Shown here: positions 36,387-47,496 of the stretch, in pieces
Layout of the letters: each line of letters opens with the position of its first letter
How positions within the stretch are numbered: the stretch's first letter is position 1
DNA from: Nilaparvata lugens
Lineage: Eukaryota > Arthropoda > Insecta > Hemiptera > Delphacidae
NCBI RefSeq assembly: GCF_014356525.2
Contig: NC_052514.1
Span: 7,912,837 to 7,976,836 of the forward strand
Reading direction: 5' to 3'
Length of the DNA: 64,000 bases
Position numbers and translations under genes: made by a program
The notes under the pieces: generated by a model
The model's database searches: none
Told to the model about the DNA's origin: nothing
The model's input: the letters and a program-made list of their open reading frames with translations, nothing else

Positions 36387-37606
36387 CTACCCAAACATAT
36401 AAACAATGAATTGATCAGAAAGCAAATCAAAAACTACAATTCTAAACTCACTCACACTAACAACATCATGAGTACTTGGGAACGAAAAATCACATTTATT
36501 TGGCTCGGGATTTCCCAAAGTGAACAGTTCAGCATCTCGTTTCCAGTCCAAAACATGTAGTGCATTGTCAAATGGAGAGCAACTCACAGAAAAATTCTCA
36601 AACACAGTGTACAATCTTTTCGTCAAGATGAAACTGTAAGCCATTCTCCTGAAGCAAGAGTGAAAATTCTATACCGGTTTTCAGATTTTCTTTGACAAAA
36701 ATGAAATATCATAGGCATTGTACAAGGCTTGGATGAATCATACTTATGAAAATAGATGATGGCATAACTCTGTTTATCGTGTACTTGGATGTAGTTATGG
36801 TGCATTTTAATATCAAGAAAAATGAAGCGCTCGTTTGAATGCTGATTCTGCTTTCGGCAAACAAGAGAGTAAAAGTGTGTTTGAGTGTACTGTTTGCATC
36901 ATTTGTCAAGTTGTGAATTTCAATTCCAGATTTTATTCCAGCATTGAATGATTAGGCAACCATTGCATAAACTTATCTTTTGTACAGAGGATTTATTGCA
37001 CTTGGATTCTAATATTGATTCATGTGACTGTTTGCACCAAACTTTTAGGTAATTAGTCCTATAGTTGGATACGACAATGTGGTCTCTGTCCGTTGTGAGA
37101 GAACTGTCATTTGGAATGGCATGATTGTCTTTTTCAAAAGTTTCGACTTCACTATTCGACCCCAGAGTGGCATTATAGTATTTCACAGTTCCGAAAGATT
37201 CCAGCCAAATAAGACAGCCATTCATGACACAAACATTCTGTATGTAGTATGGGGGACGAATTTCAAATAGAAAATCTATCAAACAAAAATGAAACGGGAT
37301 ACGAGTTCCCTTTTTGGCCATAAATACAGGGTAAAAGAGGCACTGATCATGATTAAAATTTGACAGAAGTACTTCTATAGTAGGAACCTGGGCACACTCA
37401 AAATCATCACTGATTGACAAACGATGGACAGAGTAAATTCCGTTTTCCCAACTATATTTTATCCGTGCATATTGCCTTTGTATGTAAATTTTGATTGCCC
37501 TACTCCACATCTGACTAAAACCGCTACAATATTTCAGATCACTTGCTGTTAGATGTGACAAGATCATATCTGTCAATTCTTGTGGGAAGGAAGCTACAAA
37601 ATCCAT
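36387..37606 (-). pseudogene. F-box/beta-propeller-like protein, copy D (pseudogene)
   Basis: Right-arm partner of copy C. The ATG at 37606 begins MDFVASFPQELTDMILSHL. The frame stays open for 228 codons to WNKIWN and TGA at 36920, the same break as in C. After that the match to the family continues in other frames to the tail FRIVVFDLLSDQFIVYMFG at 36387. Compared with C it lacks ten residues (RIDAELRKTI) by an in-frame deletion but retains the codon that is TAA in C. A truncated 228-residue product with an F-box is conceivable. The upstream acceptor reads CTTGACAAG instead of the family's TTGACAG. Confidence 0.85.
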
Positions 37607-37749
37607 TGTCTCCAGAGTAATCTTGTCAAGAAAAAAGATAATTATCTCATAAAACTGATGTAGGTAGATGCAAAAATATTATGATTTAATAGAAAAGGCA
37701 GTGCAAGGAGTATAATGGGCACTAAGGATCTAGGCTTGAGGTTAGGTAA

Positions 37750-37815
37750 TGAAGCCATTCTGTGAGACGAGACAAGCTACAGTTTCAATCTAGTTCCAGA
37801 CCAGAGTATTTGGAT
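37750..37815 (-). promoter_or_regulatory. Conserved upstream block of F-box copy D
   Basis: The minus strand carries TCTGGTCTGGAACTAGAT and GTAGCTTGTCTCGTCTCACA, the same block as upstream of copy C and of E, E2 and F. Function inferred from its repeated presence at a similar distance from the coding exon. Confidence 0.5.
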
Positions 37816-38781
37816 GAGATTTTGTAGATCTTAACTGTTTTTGAATGGAGATGACTTCAAGCTGTATGTAGGACGACACAATACTTCAAGAGAATAACTT
37901 GAAGCATTTCAAAAGATTAAGCAATAATAATGAAGCATTTCAATGATGATTGAGCATTTTTAAATTGATAATACTGTAACTCACAAATTATTACAATAAA
38001 TGGATGGAAATAACAGGCTTTCAGTTCAGATTGACCACCCCTAAACTTTCCACAACAAAACATTAGCTGAATAGAGACATATAAGAGTGACAAATCAGCA
38101 GTAAAGTATTAAGTTATTATGACCAACGAAATTTTGATTAAGGATTCCTCGTTTTTTAACAACATTGGTACGAGTTGTTTAGATCTAAGAAAAAAATACG
38201 TTTTGGTGGAGAGTTTAGAATGTCCACCCCTAAACAACAAAAAATTACAACAGTCTACCATTTTAAAACTTCAACTGAGTTGTGGTCGATGTTGTAGAAA
38301 CGTTCCATGATGAAATAAAAATTTAAAAATTATTTCAGTCTACCATTTAATGAAAATGAGAGCCAAGCTGAATAGAGACATAGTTTAAGAGTGACATATC
38401 AGCAGGGAAGCATTAAGTTGAGACTAACGAAATTTCAAATAAGGATTCCTCGTTTTTAATAACATTGGTAGGAGTTGTTGAGATCTAAGATAACCTATGT
38501 TTTGGTGGAGGAAAGCACATTCATCAGTAACCCACCACATCTCATGACGAAGAAAAGTGTATGAAAAAATTAAACCACAGTTTTACAAACCAATCAATAC
38601 AGATATACAGCCACCAAAGTAGCACAGATCTTATTATTATTCCTGTATATAAGACATTCCGAAGATTGGGAGTAGTAGGCCCACTACAGTCATATACAAT
38701 TAGAGTAAAAAATTACCTAAAAACCTATATTGTTAACATTCACAGAATCAACAGCATACCAGAGTTATGCTCCACTTCAGC

Positions 38782-40080
38782 CTACCCAAACTTGAATACT
38801 ACTACTTGATCGGAAGAGGTATCAACAATTACAATTCTCATCTCAGTCACACTAGCAACGACATAATTGTCACTTATTTGCTCAGGGATTGCCAAAGTAA
38901 GCAGTTGGGTATTCCTTTCCCAGTCAAAAACTCGAAGTGTTTTGTCAGACCAATTACGAATCACAGCAATATTGTCAAACACAGTCCACAGTTTTTTGGC
39001 GTTATATGGAATGTCTGACCACGTTCTGGTGCCTAGATTCAATATTCTGTATCTTTGATCATTGAAAACATTTTGAATTCTACTTCTGTATCTTTGATAT
39101 TTTTTGAGACCTTCATTTACAACTATATAATTATCATGTGCAATTTCAATTCTACAACTTGAATGTGAGCCATAATTGTAAGAATAGATGATGGAGTAAC
39201 TCTGTTTACTGAATACTTGGATGCCAAAAGAAGTAATCAGAACAATGTAGTGCTTGTTTGAATGTAAGTCTTCAACTTGTCCATCAACAGTAAAAATGTG
39301 CTTGAGTGTAGACCCATTGTTCGAGTCACTTTTCAAGTTGTGAATTTCAATGACAGAAGTAGGCTCAGCTTTGAATGTGTTTGAGATGACCAGACAACCA
39401 TCAAATAAACTAATATGCTGTAAAGCATCATCACGGCACTTCTGCTCCAATTTTAATTCGAGAGTCTGTTTGCACCAAGCTTTGACATATAGCTTCTTGT
39501 TTGAAACAGCTATGTAGTTTCTATCCATTTTTAGGAAAATGCAATTTCGATTGAAAACGTTCCATTCATCAATAGTTTTTATTTCAGTGTTGAGCACTAG
39601 TGAAGCATTGATGTAATGTAACGATTTTACTAAGTTATGAATACTCAACCAAATCACAGAGTCTCCCATGACCCATACTTTCTTTATGCTACCTGAGAAA
39701 CCAGAGTATTGAAAGAGATTGATTGTCTTCATCAACTCTGCATCAATACGAACTACGGAAAAATAAAATGAATCTAAAGACCCTTTTTTGAACATAAATG
39801 CAGGGTAGTGGAGGAACTGGTCATAAGAGTAATTAGAAGCGAGTTCTTCGACGCCAGAATCAAATGAATAATAAAACTCTTCACTTATGGGGAAACAATG
39901 AACAGAGAATTTTCCGTTTTCCCAATTGTATTTCAAACGCGATATTTGTCCTTGCTGAAAACGTTTGATTGTGCTGCTCCAAAGCTGGCTGACACTGCTA
40001 CAATTTTCCAGATCATTTGCCGACAGAAGTGATAAAATCATATCTGTCACTTCTTCAGGAAAGGAGCCAATGAAGTCTAT
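38782..40080 (-). pseudogene. F-box/beta-propeller-like protein, copy E (start codon lost)
   Basis: The reading frame is uninterrupted over the whole family length (about 432 codons) and ends VVVFKFG at 38782. At the position where all close relatives have ATG, this copy reads ATA (40078-40080). The next in-frame ATG is inside the F-box (EEVTDM), which would remove its first helix. A TTG three codons upstream is an unlikely animal start. Domain order: F-box (FIGSFPEEVTDMILSLL), then propeller-like strands YVKAWCKQTLELKLEQ, SVIEIHNLKSD, IQVFSKQSYSIIYSY, LRVFDWERNTQLLTL and RIVIVDTSSDQVVVFKFG. The splice acceptor TTTTTTGACAG is intact. It may be a very young pseudogene, or the base may be a sequencing error or variant. 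Confidence 0.8.
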
Positions 40081-41299
40081 CGACTCCAAAGTTATCCTGT
40101 CAAAAAAGAAACAACAAAGCTAATTATCTCACAGAAGGCAGAACTCATTTAGAACCGTTATGAAGACATTGAAAAAGGCACTTTGAACAATTATTATTGC
40201 TTGGGTAGTTAATGGGGGTGATTTTGTGATATTAGAAAAACTACAACTCTAGTCGCTTTTAAAACTGGATTGGGATGAAATTATGGAACTTATTATCAAT
40301 TTTAAATGGAGATGTTATCAATCAATAATCTTCACAACAGGACAACACATTGCTTCAATTGACAATTGATGCAGGATGAGTTGATATGCATTGATTCGAA
40401 AATGATTGAACTACTTAAAAATTATTGAATTATTTTGGATAGTACAAAATGTCCAACACCCAAATCATCCAGAATCGAAAGTCTTAATTAGGTTGAGAAA
40501 TATTGATTTGTTTCAGAACTCTTGTTTCTTCCTCAATCATTAAAATGAATGTTTGTGATGGGATCAATAAATGAACATGCAACCATAGAGAAACTATAGC
40601 TCAAGTAGATATCCCATGGTATATCTACCATTATGTCGCAACTTTTACTGTTATCTCAAGCCGATTACTGTCGATTATTGTAGATTTTTACTGTTTTGGC
40701 CATGTAAAAGTGTATGAACGGCACAATATGAGAGACTACCAGCGTCAAAAAGCTTCACGTGAAAGAACTACGTGGACTATAGGCTAGAGATGACAGTAAA
40801 AGTTGCGACATAAAGGCCCTATACTATGGGATATCTACTTATGCTATTGTTTCTCTATGATGCAACCCAGTGCCAGATAATTCTAAATCAGCTGTTAGAG
40901 ATTCTTGAATAATGACTTTTTGAATAAGGACTTCCTCGATATTCTAACTTCTTTTGTAATAATTAATAGCAGGAATTTTCCCCCTGACAACGTATATATT
41001 TTGGAACATTGGAAGATTCAGGAACATTTCTATAACACTACACACAATTCATGTTGATCAGAAGTCTTTGAAAAAAATAGATACCTGTTGACAAACAACC
41101 CAAAACACAACCAATTTAATATCATGGATAGAATCATAAACAGTGATCAAATTTGAGACCATGAGAAGACGTGGTGCAGGATACTATAGTCAACATTGAA
41201 CACTTCTATCCATAGCAGACATCAATTTTATCCTCAATCCTTGATCACACCTAACAGACTCAACTACCAGTCAAACATCATCCTTCACTGAACAATAGT
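40081..41299 (-). other. Spacer between E2 and E
   Basis: Holds the E upstream block (near 40215-40275, minus strand: AAGCGACTAGAGTTGTAGTT), a MITE (40584-40859), and sequence paralogous to 53187-53560 on the far side of the LTR element. No gene. Confidence 0.7.
40584..40859. mobile_element. MITE with ATGCAAC target duplication
   Basis: 276 bp starting CATAGAGAAACTATAGCTCA and ending GCTATTGTTTCTCTATG, with inner inverted arms AGTAGATATCCCATGGTAT and TTATGTCGCAACTTTTACTG. ATGCAAC flanks both ends (40577-40583 and 40860-40866). The paralogous spacer at 53195-53205 has ATGCAACCC once and no insert, which is a true empty site. A 7-8 bp duplication fits a hAT- or P-type origin. Confidence 0.9.
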
Positions 41300-42605
41300 C
41301 TACCCAAATTTGAATACTACTGCTTGTTTGGAAGAAGTATCAAGAATTACAATTCCCAACTCAATCACACTTATAGAAATAAACTTCTTATTTAAATGTT
41401 CAGGGATTTCCAAAGTAAGCAGTTGGGTTTTCCTTTTCCAGTCAAAAACTTGAAGTGTTTTGTCAGACCGATTGCTAATCACAGCAATATTATCAAACAC
41501 AGTCCACAGTTTTTCGGCGTAAGATGGAATTTCTGACCACTTTCTAGTGGCTAGATTCAATACTCTAGGATATTTGTCATCATTCAGAAGTAGTACATGA
41601 TTATCTTGTGTCAATATTCTAGGACATTTATCACCATTGAGAAGAACTTTACAGAGTGCACCTCGCAATCTACAACCTGGACGTGAGAGATGATAATTGT
41701 AAGGATAAATGATGGAGTAACTCTGTTTACTGAATACTTGGATGCCGAAAGAAGTATTCAGAACAATAAAGTGATTGTTTGAATGTAAGTCTTGAACTTG
41801 TCCATCAACAGTGAAAGTGAGTTGGAGTGTGGACCCATTGTTCGAATCACTTTTCAAGTTGTGAATTTCGATGACAGAAGTAGACTCAGCTTTGAATGTG
41901 TACGAGATGACCAGACAACCATCAAATAAACTAATATGCTGTAAAGCATCGTCACGGCACTTCTGCTCCAATTTTAGTTCAAGAGTATGTTTACACCAAG
42001 CTTTCACATATTGCTTATTGTTTGAGAATGCAATGTAGTTTCTATCCATTTTCAGGAGAATGTCATTTAGACTAGAAAAGTTCCAGTTATCAATTGCTTT
42101 TATTTCATTATTTGGAGTTGTGTAGTATAGTGTAGCAGTGTTGTACCGGTATGGTAAGGATTCCTCTGTTTCACTAATAATTCTCAACCAAATTACAGTC
42201 TCTCATGACCCATACAAACTTTGAGCATCCTGAGATATCAGATGATTGATAAACATTAATAGTCGTTCTTAACTCTGCATCAATACCAACTACTGGACCT
42301 CTAGTTCCTTTTTTGATCACATATGCAGAAAAGTAGTGGCACTGGTTATAAGGGTAATTAGAAGAGAGTACTTCGACATCATTAATATCTACATATGTAA
42401 ACTCTTCACTTATGGGGAAACAGTGGACAGAGTATTTTCCGTTTTCCCAATTGTATTTCAAACGCGATATTTGTCCTTGCTGAAAACGTTTGATTGTGCT
42501 GCTCCAAAGCTGGGTCACACTGCTACAATTTTCCAGATCATTTGCCGACAGAAGTGACAAAATCATATCTGTCACTTCTTCAGGAAAGGAACCAACGAAG
42601 TCCAT
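41300..42605 (-). pseudogene. F-box/beta-propeller-like protein, copy E2 (2-bp deletion)
   Basis: The ATG at 42605 opens MDFVGSFPEEVTDMILSLL. The frame runs to WVMRDCNLVENY and a stop at 42174, while the rest of the protein continues in another frame from about 42187 to VVFKFG and the stop at 41300. Comparison with E and F shows two bases missing in GAGACTGTAATTTGG (about 42199-42203). Apart from that the gene is complete. It has its own variant of the central insert (RGALCKVLLNGDKCPRIL, then VLLLNDDKYPRVLNLATR), not shared with E or F. The splice acceptor TTTTTTGACAG is retained. A sequencing error would make it intact; otherwise a recent pseudogene. Confidence 0.85.
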
Positions 42606-44302
42606 TGACTCCAAAGTTATCCTGTCAAAAAAGAAACAACAAGGCTAATTATCTCACGGTTTATACAACCGTTATGAACACATTGAAAGATGCATTTTGA
42701 ACAATTATTGGGTAGAAATTATCATTTTATTGGAGTGATGTTCACAGAATATTGATGCTCTTGGGTAGTTAATGGGGGTGATTCTGTGATATGAGAGAAA
42801 CTACGACCCTAGTCGCTTTCAAAACTGTATCGGGAAGACATTTTGGAGCTTATTATCTATTTTAAATGGAGATGTTATCAATCAATAATTTTCACAGCAG
42901 GCCTACTTAGTGGGTCAATTGACAATTGATGCAAGATCCAAGATGAATTGATATGCATTGATTCGAAAATTATTGAACTATTTTCATAGTACAAAATATC
43001 CAACTCCAAAACCATCCAGAATAGAAAGTATTAATACGGTTGACAAATACCATTTGCTCTTCTTGAGAACAATTCTATATCATTTCAATGAATGTGTAAC
43101 ATTGGATCGATAATCAGCCACATTTGTAATAATGGTAGGAATATTCCCACTGACAACATAATATATGTTTTGGAAGCCACAGGAACCTTTTTATGATAAC
43201 CTTCCACACAATCTATGATGACAAGGTTTTTTAGGAAATGAATCCCTGTTGACAAAAGCATTAAGTAAGTTTTGACAAACGAAATTTCGAACAAGGATTC
43301 CTCGTTTTTTAACAGTAGTTGGAGTTATGATATTCATCTGAATAAGCTACGTTTTGTGGAGAAAATTATATCAATCAATAACCCTCCACATCTGATGAGT
43401 AAGAAAAGTGCATGAGAAAATAAAACCACAGTTGACAAACCATCCAATACAGATATACAGCCACCAAAGTAGCACAGATCAAATTATTATTCCAGTATAT
43501 AATACATTCAGAAGATTTGGAGTAGTAGGCCCACTACAGTCAAATTGAATAAATAAAAAATATCTAAAACCCAATATTGGAAAACAATAGTTCAAAAATT
43601 CTTTCTTCTTTGTAGGGTGGGTCACTAACGAGACAGGACATGCCTGATGAACATGAATGTTTCCCATGTTGTCATACATTGTTGTGTACTTCATCACAGG
43701 GAAAGACTTCGAGCAAACTTTTTGAGGTTAGGTTTTTTGTATCTGCAATTTTTGTTGTTTATTTTTTCTTTGCTACTCTATTTGAGGTTGAACTATTTCT
43801 ATAATAATTATTATTTGTGATTTTCTAGTGGTTTATTCATTGTTAGTGGTTATTTATATTATGTTAGATGCCTCTCCCTGATAACAAGACATGCAGGATG
43901 AACATGTGTGTGTGTGCATGCATGTCCTACAGTTAGTGGCCAGCCTAACACATTTGGATTTCATTCATGGGAGAATTAGACTATAAATACGAAATCATGA
44001 CCAAATGACTCTAAAACAACACCAAATCCACGTGATCAGAGCAATAATTGACAATAAAACTAATCAAGTTGACATGATAGACATTATTTTAAATCATAAT
44101 CAAAGTTAACATTCACTGAAACAACAGCACACAAAACTAAATCTTGCAAGAGCAATATTCAATTCAAGGGTCAGAGCAAGAAGTAATAAGGATATGATAC
44201 CAATACAATTTTTCCACAACAGACACCAGATAATTTTGATTCTTCAATCATTGTCAACATTCACAGAATCAACAGCATACCAGAGTTATCCTCCACTTCA
44301 GC
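42606..44302 (-). other. Spacer between F and E2
   Basis: Right-arm partner of 15912-17560. Contains the E2 upstream block (minus strand near 42775-42830: AAGCGACTAGGGTCGTAGTT, TCTCTCATATCACAG) and the MITE at 43615-43945. No coding evidence. Confidence 0.7.
43615..43945 (-). mobile_element. MITE, right-arm copy of the GGCTGGCCACTAAC family
   Basis: Inverted partner of 16249-16543 at the same place in the F-box spacer. The right end keeps CAGTTAGTGGCCAGCC followed by TAA (complement of the TTA duplication). The left end reads GGGTGGGTCACTAACGAGAC with a mutated flank. Confidence 0.78.
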
Positions 44303-45682
44303 CTACCCAAACTTGAATACTACTACTTGATTGGAAGAGGTATCAACAATTACAATTCTCATCTCAGTCACACTAGCAACGACATATTTGTCACTTATTT
44401 GCTCAGGGATTGCCAAAGTAAGCAGTTGGGTATTCCTTTCCCAGTCAAAAACTTGAAGTGTTTTGTCAGACAGATTGCGAATCACAGCAATATTGTCAAA
44501 CACAGTCCACAGGTTTTTGGTGTAAGATGGAATGTCTGACCACTCTTTAGTGACTAGATTCAATATTCTGTATCTTCGATCATTGAAAGTACTTGGAATT
44601 CTATTTCTGAATCTGTGGTATCTGTGATATCTGAGGCCTTCATTTACAACTATACAACCATCTTGTGCATTTTGAATTATACTTCTGTATCTTCGATATT
44701 TGAGACCTTCATTTACAACTATATAATCATCATGTGCACTTTGAATTCTACAACTTGAATTTGTCTCATAATTGTAAGAATAGATGATAGAGTAACTCTG
44801 TTTATTGAATACTTGGATGGATTCATAGCCCAAAAAAGTATTCAGAACAATGAAGTGATCATTTGAATGTAAGTCTTGAACTAGTCCATCAACAGTGAAA
44901 GTGTGTTTGAGTGTGGACCCATTGTTCGAATCACTTTTCAAGTCGTGAATTTCAATGACAGAAGTAGACTCAGCTTTGAATGCGTACGAGATGACCAGAC
45001 AACCATCAAATAAACTAATCTGCTGTAAAGTATCGTCACGGCACTTCTGCTCTAATTTTAGTTCAAGAGTATGTTTACACCAAGCTTTCACATATCGCTT
45101 ATTGTTTGAAAATGCTATGTAGTTTCTATCCATTTTCACGGAAAAGTCATCTGGACCAGAAACTTTCCAGTTATCAATTACTTTTGGTTCAGAGTTGGTC
45201 GGTAGTGAAGCATTGAAGTAATGCAACGATTTTACTGAGTTAACAAACCTCAACCAAATCAGAGAGTCTCCCATTACCCATACTTTATTTATGCATCCTG
45301 AGAAACCAGAGTATTGAAAAATATTGAATGTCATCCCCAACTCTGCATCAATACGAACTACGGAAAAATGAAATGGATGTAAAGTTTTTTTGCGCATTAA
45401 AACAGGGTAGTGGATGAACTGGTCATGAGGCAAATTAGAAGCGAGTTCTTTGACATTAGAAACAAATGAATAGGAAAACTCTTCATTTATGGGGAAACAG
45501 TGGACCGAGTATTTTCCATTTTCCCAATTGTATTTCAAACGTGATATTTGTTGTTGTTGGAAACGTTTGATTGTGCTGCTCCAAAGCTGGCTCACACTGC
45601 TACAATTTTCCAGATCATTTGCCGACAGAAGTGATAAAATCAAATCTGTCACTTCTTCAGGAAAGGAACCAACGAAGTCCAT
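44303..45682 (-). CDS. F-box/beta-propeller-like protein, copy F (intact)
   Basis: 459-residue protein from the ATG at 45682, 16-17 bases after a splice acceptor (TTTTTTGACAG). The F-box at residues 5-44 (SFPEEVTDLILSLLSANDL, CSSVSQLW) would bind SKP1 in an SCF ubiquitin ligase. The remaining 400 residues contain repeated strand-turn-strand units (YVKAWCKHTLELKLEQ, SVIEIHDLKSD, IQVFNKQSYSIIYSY, LQVFDWERNTQLLTL, RIVIVDTSSNQVVVFKFG) consistent with a WD40-like propeller that would recognise the substrate. Longer than G because YIVVNEGLKYRRYRS and CIVVNEGLRYHRYHR form a local tandem duplication at about residues 315-355. Acts presumably in cytosol or nucleus. The upstream block lies near 45868-45925. 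The 5' non-coding exon is not located. One of only two copies without a lesion. Confidence 0.85.
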   Translation of the reverse strand: MDFVGSFPEEVTDLILSLLSANDLENCSSVSQLWSSTIKRFQQQQISRLKYNWENGKYSVHCFPINEEFSYSFVSNVKELASNLPHDQFIHYPVLMRKKTLHPFHFSVVRIDAELGMTFNIFQYSGFSGCINKVWVMGDSLIWLRFVNSVKSLHYFNASLPTNSEPKVIDNWKVSGPDDFSVKMDRNYIAFSNNKRYVKAWCKHTLELKLEQKCRDDTLQQISLFDGCLVISYAFKAESTSVIEIHDLKSDSNNGSTLKHTFTVDGLVQDLHSNDHFIVLNTFLGYESIQVFNKQSYSIIYSYNYETNSSCRIQSAHDDYIVVNEGLKYRRYRSIIQNAQDGCIVVNEGLRYHRYHRFRNRIPSTFNDRRYRILNLVTKEWSDIPSYTKNLWTVFDNIAVIRNLSDKTLQVFDWERNTQLLTLAIPEQISDKYVVASVTEMRIVIVDTSSNQVVVFKFG

Positions 45683-46207
45683 CGACTCCAAAGTTAACCT
45701 GTCAAAAAAGAAACAAGAAAGCTAATTATCTCACAGGAGGCAGAACTCATGTAGAACCGTTATGAACACATTGAAAGAGGCATTTTGAACAATAATAGTG
45801 TAGAAATTATCATTTTATTTGAGTGATGTTAACGAATTATTGATGCTCTTGGGTAGTTAATGGGGCTGATTCTGTTATATGAGAGAAACGACAAGTCTAG
45901 TTGCTTTCAAAACTGGATCAGGAAGAGATTTTGGAGCTTATTATCCATTTTTAATGGAGATGTTATCAATCAATAATTTTCACAGCAGGTCTACTCAGTG
46001 GGTCAATTGACAATTGATGCAAGATCCAAGATGAATTGATATGCATTGATTCGAAAATTATTGAACTATTTTAATAGTACAAAATATCCAACTCCCAAAC
46101 CATCCAGAATCGAAAGTCATAATTAGGTTGAGAAATATTGATTTGTTTGAGAACTCTTGTTTCTTCCTCATTCATTACAATGAATGTTTATGATTGGATC
46201 AATGAAT
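45683..46207 (-). promoter_or_regulatory. Upstream region of F-box copy F
   Basis: Includes the acceptor CTTTTTTGACAG just 5' of the coding exon, then (minus strand) GTTTTGAAAGCAACTAGACT and CGTTTCTCTCATATAACAG, the family's conserved upstream block, and ends at the LTR insertion, which cut the spacer toward copy G at 46207. Confidence 0.5.
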
Positions 46208-47226
46208 TGATACCTCCCTCGCGTTCGCTACCTTTCTGCCGCTCTGCTCTGCTCCCCACGCCACGCATCAACCAAATGAGTGGTTGACCCACCCGCCACC
46301 AGGGTGCGCCTCAGTCGCCGCCACCCGTTCCTGCGTTTCTTTTGGCCGAGCACCGCCGGCCAGTAGCAGCGCAGGTGAACTCGGGGACTGTGAATAAAAG
46401 GGGGCTACTCAGCTACCCTCGATAGCACTTGCTCACTAGCAGCCTTCCACTGAAGAGCCAGAAGAGACCACCAGCCGAGACCACTACCAGAGACCACTAC
46501 CAGCCGAGACCACTACCGAGACCAGGAGCAGAGCAGCGAGCAGGCCAATGAGGGAACCACGGCGAGACTAATTGCAACCTGAGGTGTCTTCCTTGTCTAC
46601 TACCCAGCCGATGCCTAGGAGGAACCGAGCCGGCCACCGAATCCAGAAGAGGAGGGCCCTACGTCGGCTTCGCCAGGTGGAGGAGAGGCTGAGGCTGTAC
46701 ACCGCCGCGCCAGCTGCGCCCCAAGACTTAGCGCCCCAGCCTAACAACTGGCGCGCGGTTCTGGATGCACGGGTTGGGTGCCGAACCGACATCGGAGTGT
46801 GTGCAGCGGAAGCCTACGACCCTGCCTGCCCGGGGTTTGACCGAGGGCCCCTTCTAAACGAGGAAGTGGTCGTGGAGGTCCTCCCGGCGGAGATTCGGCA
46901 CGACCTCTGGCTAGTAGATCACCCGGTCAGCCCTCTCTGTAGCCCGGGTAAACCAGAGTGGAGACTGCGAACCATTGACTTGAGCCCCTGCCGGCCTGCT
47001 CTCGCACCAGACGGACCTGCCCGGGACCCTCGCGCGGCGTGGTATCGCGCCAGTCGACGACTACCAAACATCTAGCCTGCCTTGGTCCCTTTTAGGGCCA
47101 CCAGCAACAAACTTGGCCTTTTTCAGGGCCACCAAAAGCCATTTTTTCAGACAGTGGTAACAAACCCCTCGCTCAACCCGACTGACTAGCCCAATTGATG
47201 AACGAGCCACACCTTCCGCCATATCA
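46208..47226 (+). repeat. 5' LTR (1,019 bp)
   Basis: Matches 52281-53186 but is 113 bp longer. One difference lies within a GAGACCACTACCAG tandem repeat near 46455-46525 and the other near 46645-46690. GTGAATAAAAGGGGGCTACT near 46390 looks like the TATA region. The many substitutions and indels between the two LTRs indicate that the insertion is not recent. Confidence 0.93.
46611..47075 (+). CDS. ORF inside the 5' LTR, unknown function
   Basis: 154 codons from ATG 46611 (46572 if a TTG is counted) to TAG 47075, wholly within the LTR and after the likely transcription start. The N-terminus is strongly basic (PRRNRAGHRIQKRRALRRLR), followed by a proline-rich stretch and a body with VCAAEAYDPACPGFDRGPLL and LPAEIRHDLWLVDHPVSPLC. 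No domain recognised. In the 3' LTR the same frame is broken by a deletion of about 28 bp after QKRR, but its second half (52756-53034) stays open with a mixture of silent and replacement changes. It could encode an accessory protein of the retroelement, or be an open frame favoured by high G+C. LTR-resident genes are rare in retroelements. Confidence 0.45.
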   Translation: MPRRNRAGHRIQKRRALRRLRQVEERLRLYTAAPAAPQDLAPQPNNWRAVLDARVGCRTDIGVCAAEAYDPACPGFDRGPLLNEEVVVEVLPAEIRHDLWLVDHPVSPLCSPGKPEWRLRTIDLSPCRPALAPDGPARDPRAAWYRASRRLPNI

Positions 47227-47231
47227 ATTAT

Positions 47232-47250
47232 TGGCGCCTGCCAATGTGGG
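47232..47250 (+). other. Candidate primer-binding site
   Basis: Five bases after the 5' LTR the sequence TGGCGCCTGCCAATGTGGGG appears. It resembles the complement of a lysine tRNA 3' end (TGGCGCCCAACGTGGGG) with two extra bases and one change. Position and the TGGCGCC start support the call. Confidence 0.65.
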
Positions 47251-47496
47251 GCCACTCACTGTATGGAGATACAGTAACCCGTTACCACTGTCAAAACTTT
47301 TTTTTCAAACAAAATGTCAACCTAAATTTTCAACTAAATGTATGTCTTAAATTTTTCATCTAAATGTATGTCTTGAATTTTTCACACAAAAAATTCAAAC
47401 ATATTTTCTTTCAACAAAATGTGTCTCTGAATCTTTCAATTCAGAATACCTGTCTGGGAACAGGCAATTTCCCAGTGTCGCCCATAACACCTGAAC

